Made by a program: the position numbers and the translations under genes. Shown in pieces: positions 58,534 to 64,000 of a stretch of DNA of 64,000 nt; the first letter of the stretch is position 1; the number at the start of each line of letters is the position of its first letter. The notes beneath the pieces were generated by a model. That model ran no database searches. It had not been told where the DNA came from and saw nothing but the letters and a program-made list of their open reading frames with translations. Source of the DNA: UBA4636 sp045534575 (GTDB lineage Bacteria > Bacillota > Clostridia > Christensenellales > Borkfalkiaceae); NCBI GenBank assembly GCA_045534575.1, contig JAZSJZ010000001.1, positions 167,953 to 231,952 on the forward strand. The letters are read 5' to 3'.

Positions 58534-59106
58534 ATGCAAACTAAAAATATTATGATAGTTGGCGTTGGCGGACAAGGCACGCTTTTAACAAGTAGAATTT
58601 TGGGTAAACTTATGATTGACGCTGGCTTTGACGTTAAACTTTCGGAAGTGCACGGTATGGCTCAGCGTGGCGGTAGCGTTGTTACCTTCGTTAGATATGG
58701 CGAAAAGGTTTATGAGCCTATCGTTGAAGAAGGCACGGCTGATTTGTTGATTGCTTTTGAAAGGTTGGAAGCAAAACGTTATGAGCAATTTTTAAAAGAT
58801 GACGGCGTTATCGTTTTGAACGACGTTCGAATCGACCCAATGCCTGTTGTTACCGGCGCTATGAAATACCCTGAAAATATCGTTGAGGGCTTAAAAGAAA
58901 ATCACACCGTTTTCTCGGTTGACGCTAAGGCTGAAGCCATTAAAATGGGCAACGCAAGAGTTTTCAATCTCATCGTTTTAGGGCTTGCTGCAAAGCACCT
59001 TGATTTCTCGGTTGAAGCGTGGCTAAAAGTTATTGAAGAAACCGTTCCACCTAAAACGGTTGAACTTAACAAAAAGGCTTTCCTTTACGGCTACGAAAAC
59101 TGCTAA
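58534..59106 (+). CDS. iorB: indolepyruvate:ferredoxin oxidoreductase beta subunit
   Basis: A 190-residue subunit of the gamma-type domain found in 2-oxoacid:ferredoxin oxidoreductases. It starts NIMIVGVGGQGTLLTSRILG and continues with KLSEVHGMAQRGGSVVTFVRYG, the standard beta-subunit signature. It follows iorA by six bases. AAAGGGGTG upstream acts as ribosome site. With IorA it should be a complete enzyme. The unit ends at a recurrent element, after which a second ligase gene starts. Confidence 0.96.
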   Translation: MQTKNIMIVGVGGQGTLLTSRILGKLMIDAGFDVKLSEVHGMAQRGGSVVTFVRYGEKVYEPIVEEGTADLLIAFERLEAKRYEQFLKDDGVIVLNDVRIDPMPVVTGAMKYPENIVEGLKENHTVFSVDAKAEAIKMGNARVFNLIVLGLAAKHLDFSVEAWLKVIEETVPPKTVELNKKAFLYGYENC

Positions 59107-59117
59107 AAATAAAAAAT

Positions 59118-59142
59118 GCTTAATAACGGGCTTATAGCCCCA
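59118..59142 (-). repeat. recurrent TATAA-GCCCG-TTA element
   Basis: AATAACGGGCTTATAGCCCC followed by ACTAATTT, 12 bases after the iorB stop. GGGCT-TAT-AGCCC can pair. Confidence 0.55.
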
Positions 59143-59193
59143 CTAATTTAATAAAATTTTTAATAAATTCTTTTTAAAAGACGGGTTAAACTT

Positions 59194-60492
59194 ATGATTT
59201 GGAATGAAAAAATTGAGTGCGCAAATAGAGAAGAACTAGAATCAATTCAATTAGAAAAATTGCAAAAAACAGTTGCGTTAGCATATGAAAACGTTGCTTA
59301 CTATCGCAAGAAAATGGACGCTAAAGGCTTAAAGCCTAGCGATATTAAAACACTTAAAGACGTTTCTAAACTGCCTTTTACTACTAAAGACGACCTTCGC
59401 GATAACTATCCTTTCGGCACTTTTGCTGTTCCTAATAAAGATATCGTGCGCGTGCACGCATCTTCTGGAACTACGGGAAAGGCTACCGTCGTTGGATACA
59501 CTAAGGGCGACATTGAAATGTGGGCTGAGTGCGTTGCAAGGTGTCTTGCAATGGCTAACGTTGGCGAAGAAGATATTATTCAAGTGGCTTACGGCTACGG
59601 CTTGTTCACAGGTGGGCTCGGTCTTCACTACGGCGCTGAAAAAGTTGGCGCAACTACCGTTCCAATGTCAACGGGTAACACTAAAAAACTTACCACGATG
59701 ATGATTGATTTCGGCGCAACGGCTATTGCTTGCACGCCGTCGTATCTTCTTCACATTAGCGAAGTTTTGGAGCAAGAAAACCTCGTTGATAAGATTAAAC
59801 TAAAGTCCGCTATTTGTGGAGCAGAGCCTTGGACGGAGAATATGCGCAAGCAAATTGAAGCGCGCCTTAACATTTCTGCGCACGATATTTACGGGCTTTC
59901 TGAAATGATGGGGCCGGGCGTTGCGTGCGATTGCGAATATCATAAGGGTTTACATATTTGCGAAGACCATTTCCTTGCTGAAATCGTTGACCAAAAAACT
60001 TTAGAACCGCTTGGAGAAAATCAAGTGGGTGAACTTGTTTTCACAACCCTTTCAAAAGAGGGCTTGCCACTTATTCGTTATAGAACGAAGGACTTAACTT
60101 CGATTTCTTATGAAAAGTGTGAGTGCGGAAGAACTTCTGCTAGAATTTCTCGCTTTAAGGGAAGAAGTGACGATATGCTCATTATTCGTGGCGTTAACGT
60201 GTTCCCTAGCCAAGTTGAGGCTGCGCTTTTAGAGGTTAAAGAGGCAACTCCGCACTACCTTATTATCGTTGATAGAAAGAACAATCTTGACACATTAGAG
60301 GTTCAAGTTGAACTTACCGAAAAGGATTTCTCGGACGAAATTCGTCATCTAGAAATTGTTAAAGAAAAAATCAATAAAGCCGTTACTCAAGCGCTTGGGC
60401 TTGCCGTTAAAATTACGCTTGTTGAACCAAATTCAATTCAGCGTTCAATGGGCAAAGCGTGCCACGTTGTTGATAAGCGCGTGCTAATTTAA
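59194..60492 (+). CDS. paaK: phenylacetate-CoA ligase family enzyme, copy 2
   Basis: A 432-residue paralogue of the 55490 product with the same landmarks: DNYPFGTFAV, RVHASSGTTGKATVVGYT, YGLSEMMGPGV, ELVFTTLSKEGLPLIRYRTKD and GRSDDMLIIRGVNVFPSQVEAA. The two copies are about the same length but clearly divergent, so they probably prefer different aryl acids. A spacer of 87 bases with a recurrent element separates it from iorB. The ACT-domain gene follows 20 bases after its stop, in the same transcript. Confidence 0.93.
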   Translation: MIWNEKIECANREELESIQLEKLQKTVALAYENVAYYRKKMDAKGLKPSDIKTLKDVSKLPFTTKDDLRDNYPFGTFAVPNKDIVRVHASSGTTGKATVVGYTKGDIEMWAECVARCLAMANVGEEDIIQVAYGYGLFTGGLGLHYGAEKVGATTVPMSTGNTKKLTTMMIDFGATAIACTPSYLLHISEVLEQENLVDKIKLKSAICGAEPWTENMRKQIEARLNISAHDIYGLSEMMGPGVACDCEYHKGLHICEDHFLAEIVDQKTLEPLGENQVGELVFTTLSKEGLPLIRYRTKDLTSISYEKCECGRTSARISRFKGRSDDMLIIRGVNVFPSQVEAALLEVKEATPHYLIIVDRKNNLDTLEVQVELTEKDFSDEIRHLEIVKEKINKAVTQALGLAVKITLVEPNSIQRSMGKACHVVDKRVLI

Positions 60493-60511
60493 TCTTAAAA
60501 GGAGAAAAACT

Positions 60512-60898
60512 ATGTTATCAAAACAAATTTCAGTTTTTATTGAAAACAGAGAAGGAAGGCTCGGCGAAGTTCTTAACGTTTTAAAGAAAGAAAAAGTAAA
60601 TATTTTATCATTGTCGCTTGCAGATACTAGCGATTACGGCATTTTAAGAATTATCGTTGACGATGCTGAAAAGGGTAGCAAAGCGCTTTCTCAAAACGGC
60701 TTTACTTCTATGGTTTCAACCGTTATTATTATTGAAACGTCTCACGAGTTTGGCGCGCTTGAAAAAATTGTTGCAAAACTTTGTGAAAATAAGATAAATA
60801 TTGAATATATGTATGGCTTGTCTGCTCACGATGACGGCGCTAAAATCGTTGCAAAGGTGAACAACGCAGAACTTGCCGAGAGAATTTTATCAAAGTAA
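60512..60898 (+). CDS. tandem ACT-domain protein
   Basis: A 128-residue protein made of two ACT domains (about 4-65 and 70-128): QISVFIENREGRLGEVLNVLKKE opens the first (quoted partly: ISVFIENREGRLGEVLN) and HEFGALEKIVAKLCENKINIEYMYG the second (EFGALEKIVAKLCENKIN). ACT domains bind amino acids and regulate associated enzymes. Stand-alone ACT proteins are often found next to PaaK-type ligases. It follows the second ligase gene and is followed by a terminator. Its ligand is likely an aromatic amino acid, an inference from neighbours. Ribosome site AAAGGAG. Confidence 0.92.
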   Translation: MLSKQISVFIENREGRLGEVLNVLKKEKVNILSLSLADTSDYGILRIIVDDAEKGSKALSQNGFTSMVSTVIIIETSHEFGALEKIVAKLCENKINIEYMYGLSAHDDGAKIVAKVNNAELAERILSK

Positions 60899-60904
60899 AA
60901 TAAT

Positions 60905-60954
60905 GCGATAATCGACCTATAGCCACACTTTTTTGCTGTGTGGCTATAGTTTTA
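60905..60954 (+). terminator. terminator of the aryl-acid operon, partly built from the recurrent element
   Basis: CTATAGCCACAC / GTGTGGCTATAG stem (60917-60928 and 60938-60949) with loop TTTTTTGCT and a TTTT tail. The element GATAATCGACCTATAG (60908-60921) supplies the left arm. Confidence 0.85.
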
Positions 60955-61033
60955 GAGTGAATTTTATTAAATTTGTAAGCGTTAAAAAGGTTCGAACGCT
61001 AAAAATGCTTGCAAACTAATTTGGAGAATTAAA

Positions 61034-62218
61034 ATGGTAAACGAAAAATATTTAGCGCTTGGAACAAAAAGAAGCGTTATTAGAGAACTTTTTGAATATG
61101 GCAAAAAGAGGAAAGCAGAAATTGGCGAAGAGAACGTTTTTGATTTCAGTCTAGGTAACCCTAGCATTGCTCCGCCGAAAGACGTTGACGAGAGTATTAT
61201 TTCTCATATTAAAAACGATAACGCAATTTCGCTCCACGGCTATACTTCTGCGCAAGGCGATTTTTTGGTTAGAAAAACCATTGCCGATAGCATTAAGAAA
61301 AGATTTTCGGTTGATATTTCGCCCGATTTAATCTATATGACGTGTGGCGCTGCAGCGTCTTTAACCATAACGCTATCTAGCCTTTGCGTTGAGGGAGATA
61401 CCGTTTTAGCCGTTGCGCCTTTCTTTCCAGAATATCAAGTTTTCACTCAAACTGCGGGAGCAAAATTTGAGGTCGTTGAGCCGGATGAAAATATGTCTAT
61501 CAGCATAGAAAATTTAGAAAAGTGCCTCAATAAGTCGGTTAAAGCCATAATTTTGAATAGCCCAAACAATCCAAGCGGTGTTGTTTATCCGCTCGAAACG
61601 CTAAAAAAAGTTGCTTCCTTATTAGAGAAAAAGCAAAAGGAATTTGGGCATAGCATTTATATCGTGTGCGACGAGCCTTATAGAGAATTATCTTACGGGG
61701 CGGAAGTTCCATACCTTATGAATCTTTACGATAACGTTATCGTTTGCTATTCTTATTCTAAGTCGTTATCGCTTCCAGGTGATAGAATTGGTTATATTGC
61801 CGTTTGCCCAAAATGCGACGATGCTCAAAACATATATTTTGCAGTTTGCGGTGCTGGAAGAGCTTTAGGCTACGTTTGCGCGCCAAGTCTTATGCAAAAA
61901 GTCGTTATGGACTGCGTTGATAAAACTTCCAGCATTGAGGCTTATAAAGAAAACCGTGATATTTTATGCGATGCGCTATCCTCTTTTGGCTACGAGTTCG
62001 CTAAGCCTGACGGTGCGTTTTATCTTTTCGTTAAGTCGCCGTCGGGGGACGGGGAAGAGTTTTCAAAAAGGGCGCTAAAGCACGAACTTTTAATCGTTGC
62101 AGGCGCTGGCTTTGGAGTTAAGACGCACGCAAGAATTTCATATTGCGTTTCAAAAGAGCAAATTTTAAGGTCGCTCCAGGCGTTTAAGGCGTTAATGGAA
62201 GAATATAAAAACAACTGA
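61034..62218 (+). CDS. PLP-dependent aminotransferase (class I/II)
   Basis: A 394-residue fold-type I aminotransferase of the aspartate/aromatic group. It has DFSLGNPSIAPP, GYTSAQGDFLVRKTIAD, SPNNPSGVVY with the substrate Asn, VCDEPYRELSYG (Asp binding PLP) and the PLP lysine in SYSKSLSLPGDRIGY, and Arg near the C-terminus (VKTHARISYC). Such enzymes convert arylpyruvates to aromatic amino acids or the reverse; exact specificity is not visible. It starts 80 bases after the aryl-acid operon terminator, so it may have separate transcription, but the context links it to the arylpyruvate made by IorAB. Ribosome site TTGGAG. Confidence 0.93.
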   Translation: MVNEKYLALGTKRSVIRELFEYGKKRKAEIGEENVFDFSLGNPSIAPPKDVDESIISHIKNDNAISLHGYTSAQGDFLVRKTIADSIKKRFSVDISPDLIYMTCGAAASLTITLSSLCVEGDTVLAVAPFFPEYQVFTQTAGAKFEVVEPDENMSISIENLEKCLNKSVKAIILNSPNNPSGVVYPLETLKKVASLLEKKQKEFGHSIYIVCDEPYRELSYGAEVPYLMNLYDNVIVCYSYSKSLSLPGDRIGYIAVCPKCDDAQNIYFAVCGAGRALGYVCAPSLMQKVVMDCVDKTSSIEAYKENRDILCDALSSFGYEFAKPDGAFYLFVKSPSGDGEEFSKRALKHELLIVAGAGFGVKTHARISYCVSKEQILRSLQAFKALMEEYKNN

Positions 62219-62328
62219 TTTTTGAAAAGTTTGGCAAAAAAATTCGCTTAAAAATATATTTTTAAGCAAAAAAATGGTAAAAATTTGAAAAAATGTCTTA
62301 TTTGTGCATAAATCTAGCCTTAAAACAA

Positions 62329-62357
62329 TGGACTTATCGCACGTTTGATATTATAAT
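62329..62357 (+). promoter_or_regulatory. promoter of the KDG kinase gene
   Basis: TGGACT (62329-62334), 17-base spacer, TATAAT (62352-62357). Upstream, GCTTAAAAATATATTTTTAAGC-type palindrome arms (62248-62269) lie in an otherwise featureless 110-base spacer. Confidence 0.6.
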
Positions 62358-62397
62358 TGAAGTATAAATTATGCGCAAAATTGCGCTTGGAGGAAAT

Positions 62398-63417
62398 ATG
62401 AAAGTAGTAACTTTTGGTGAAATTATGTTAAGACTCGCTCCAGAGGCTTATAACAGATTTATTCAATCGGAAAAGTATCTTGCAACTTATGGTGGTGCAG
62501 AAGCAAACGTAGCAGTTAGTTTAGCCAACTATGGTATTGACGTTGATTTCGTAACCAAACTTCCTGATCACGATATCGGTCAACTTGCTATCAATAAACT
62601 TCGTTTCTTTGGCGTAGGCACTGATAAAATCGTTCGTGGTGGCGAAAGAGTTGGTATTTACTTCTGTGAAAAAGGCGCAAGCCAACGCCCAAGCAAGGTT
62701 ATTTACGATAGAGCACACTCTTCTATCTCAACCGCAAAAAAAGGCGATTTCGATTGGGCTAAGATTTTCGAAGGCGTTGATTGGTTCCACTTCACTGGAA
62801 TTACCGCTGCATTATCACCAGAAGTTGCTGAAATTTGCGAAGAAGCGTTAATCGAAGCTAAGAAGCGCAACATTATTTGTTCTTGCGACCTTAACTACCG
62901 CAAAAAGCTTTGGACTAGAGAACAAGCCGGCAAGACTATGGCTAAACTTTGCCAATATCTTGACGTTTGCATTTCTAACGAAGAAGACGCGCACGACGTA
63001 TTCGGTATCTCTGCTGAAAACACTGATATCACTAGCGGTAAGCTTGACTATGAAGGTTACAAGAGTGTTGCTCGTCAATTAAAAGAAAAATTTGGTTTCA
63101 AGCACGTTGCAATTACGCTTCGTGAGAGCATTTCTGCTAACGATAACAACTGGGCTGCTATGCTTTTTGATGGTAACGACTATTTCTTCTCTAAGAAATA
63201 TCCTATTCACATCGTTGACCGTGTTGGCGGTGGCGATAGCTTTGGCGCTGGTCTTATCTATGCTTTAGGTCAAAAGTTTGACGGTCAAAAGGCAATCGAA
63301 TTTGCAGTTGCCGCTAGTTGCTTAAAGCACACAATCGAGGGCGACTTCAATATGGTTACCGTTGACGAAGTTTTAAAACTTGCTGGTGGCGACGGCTCTG
63401 GTAGAGTTCAAAGATAG
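62398..63417 (+). CDS. kdgK: PfkB-family sugar kinase, 2-keto-3-deoxygluconate kinase type
   Basis: A 339-residue PfkB kinase. It starts VVTFGEIMLRLAPEAYNRFI, then GGAEANVAVSLANYG, and has the C-terminal catalytic motif DRVGGGDSFGAGLIYAL with the Asp base. These features and the RLAP start are those of KDG kinases, which phosphorylate 2-keto-3-deoxygluconate from sugar acid breakdown; other ribokinase-like substrates are possible. I choose the ATG at 62398 behind TTGGAGG, not the upstream one at 62371. Codon use is of high-expression type (many AAC/GGT/CTT). Monocistronic, with its own terminator. Confidence 0.85.
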   Translation: MKVVTFGEIMLRLAPEAYNRFIQSEKYLATYGGAEANVAVSLANYGIDVDFVTKLPDHDIGQLAINKLRFFGVGTDKIVRGGERVGIYFCEKGASQRPSKVIYDRAHSSISTAKKGDFDWAKIFEGVDWFHFTGITAALSPEVAEICEEALIEAKKRNIICSCDLNYRKKLWTREQAGKTMAKLCQYLDVCISNEEDAHDVFGISAENTDITSGKLDYEGYKSVARQLKEKFGFKHVAITLRESISANDNNWAAMLFDGNDYFFSKKYPIHIVDRVGGGDSFGAGLIYALGQKFDGQKAIEFAVAASCLKHTIEGDFNMVTVDEVLKLAGGDGSGRVQR

Positions 63418-63435
63418 TCAAAGATAGTCAAAAAA

Positions 63436-63465
63436 ATAGGCTATAAGTTGATTTTTAGCAAAAAA
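63436..63465 (+). repeat. recurrent element, degenerate copy
   Basis: TAGGCTATAAGTTGATTTTT followed by AGC; GTTGA replaces GTCGA. It lies 20 bases after the kinase stop, before the main terminator. Confidence 0.45.
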
Positions 63466-63467
63466 CA

Positions 63468-63500
63468 AATGCTCACAAAGGCTTCTTTGTGAGCATTTTT
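63468..63500 (+). terminator. intrinsic terminator after the KDG kinase gene
   Basis: AATGCTCACAAAG / CTTTGTGAGCATT stem followed by TTT. Confidence 0.9.
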
Positions 63501-63530
63501 AATAATTAGCGCGTTTTTTAAAACTTGTAA

Positions 63531-63559
63531 TTGACAGCGCAATCATAATGTGATATTAT
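63531..63559 (+). promoter_or_regulatory. consensus-like promoter upstream of the Lrp-like gene
   Basis: TTGACA (63531-63536), 17-base spacer, TATTAT (63554-63559) with upstream TG. It points toward 63812 across the small minus-strand gene. Confidence 0.65.
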
Positions 63560-63621
63560 TAACTATAATATAAACAAAAAATTGGTTGATTGGGGCAAAG
63601 CAAATTTATGTTTAACTGCAT

Positions 63622-63717
63622 TTAATTTTTTTCTCTACCGCTAACGTTTATGAGCGAAAAGATTAAAAGCCCGAAGTTTGCGCCGATGATTATTCCAATT
63701 ACTAAACCCAAAACCAT
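63622..63717 (-). CDS. 31-residue single-helix membrane protein
   Basis: The minus strand encodes MVLGLVIGIIIGANFGLLIF followed by SLINVSGREKN. It is one hydrophobic helix with Gly spacing, then a short polar tail. An AGGGGTGG ribosome site five bases upstream of the ATG makes translation likely. It resembles the very small membrane proteins of the DUF3789 type in layout. It is antisense to the leader of the Lrp-like transcript. Function unknown. Confidence 0.6.
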   Translation of the reverse strand: MVLGLVIGIIIGANFGLLIFSLINVSGREKN

Positions 63718-63811
63718 ATTACCACCCCTATTATATTATGCCCAACAAATTTTTGTTGTAAACTAAGGGGCGAAAGATTATAAGTGAAATTTTTTAAAGA
63801 AGGTAAATTTT

Positions 63812-64000
63812 ATGAATACAATTTCTAAAAAGATTGTAAAACTTTTGCAAGAAGATGCGAGATATTCTGCTAAAACTATTGCAGATATGCTCGGCGTTTC
63901 TAAAAAGGAAGTTGAAGAAACTATTGAAAAGTTGGAAGCGGACGGCGTTATATTGAAATATACCGCCGTTGTTGACGATGAAAAACTTTATAAAGAAGTG
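63812..64000 (+). CDS. Lrp/AsnC family transcriptional regulator (partial, runs off the window)
   Basis: The first 63 codons are visible: MNTISKKIVKLLQEDARYSA, then KTIADMLGVSKKEVEETIEKLE and a strand leading to ILKYTAVVDD. This is the winged HTH of Lrp/AsnC regulators, which sense amino acids through a C-terminal RAM domain outside the window. AGAAGGT is the ribosome site. Close to the aminotransferase and aryl-acid operon, it could regulate them; no evidence beyond proximity. Confidence 0.88.
   Translation, partial: MNTISKKIVKLLQEDARYSAKTIADMLGVSKKEVEETIEKLEADGVILKYTAVVDDEKLYKEV

Overview
The window looks like a chromosomal segment of an AT-rich, low-GC Gram-positive anaerobe, most likely an uncultured gut-type clostridium. 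The evidence is gene content: RuvX/DUF1292, PotABCD with a cupin regulator, SipW-type signal peptidases with TasA-like substrates, InlB-repeat surface proteins without sortase motifs, ferredoxin-linked ketoacid oxidoreductase, and consensus TTGACA-17-TATAAT promoters. This placement is inference; there is no rRNA or tRNA gene in the window to test it. I saw no CRISPR array and no recognisable transposase.

Layout. 1-4 kb: the N-terminal part of a WYL-type regulator, murG, glpK and a lipase-like hydrolase. 4.1-14.7 kb: a long surface-fibre locus with two SipW-like signal peptidases, three related TasA/camelysin-like proteins (one held by two membrane segments), a Thr-rich exported protein and an 1112-residue beta-helix-like protein. 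14.7-19.2 kb: an InlB-type lipoprotein, a PflX-like radical SAM protein, metK, ruvX and DUF1292. 19.3-22.3 kb: a Ku/LigD end-joining operon with LigD split in two genes. 22.4-30.4 kb: uppP and a polyamine transport operon with an enlarged PotA and PotD, under an XRE-cupin regulator. 30.5-39.4 kb: ABC-F ATPase, PucR-like regulator, S41 protease, a class V desulfurase divergent from a DUF3343 gene, nth, obgE and yhbY.

39.6-53.6 kb is accessory surface territory: three large InlB-repeat secreted proteins, a Fic protein with its own HTH, three short peptides (34-45 aa) sharing an MKK-F-PE-FMS pattern, and two arrays of mini-hairpins separated by AGTTATAT. The second and third InlB genes, each followed by a near-identical peptide gene, are convergent, with the third peptide between them.

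53.6-62.2 kb holds what I consider the most informative unit: a Na+/solute symporter preceded by a textbook attenuator (15-residue leader peptide with Tyr-Tyr-Tyr-Tyr-Phe, then a strong terminator), followed by two aryl-CoA ligases, IorAB, an ACT-domain protein and an aminotransferase. These enzymes interconvert arylacetates, arylpyruvates and aromatic amino acids; the aromatic-codon leader argues for uptake or synthesis when aromatic amino acids are scarce. The window ends with a KdgK-like sugar kinase, a tiny membrane protein and the start of an Lrp/AsnC regulator.

Across the whole window at least sixteen intergenic sites carry the same short element, TATAA-(GTCGA / GCCCG / CTTCG)-TTA, often as the loop of a GCC...GGC hairpin followed by a T-run: a repeated terminator-like element that I cannot match to a named family.
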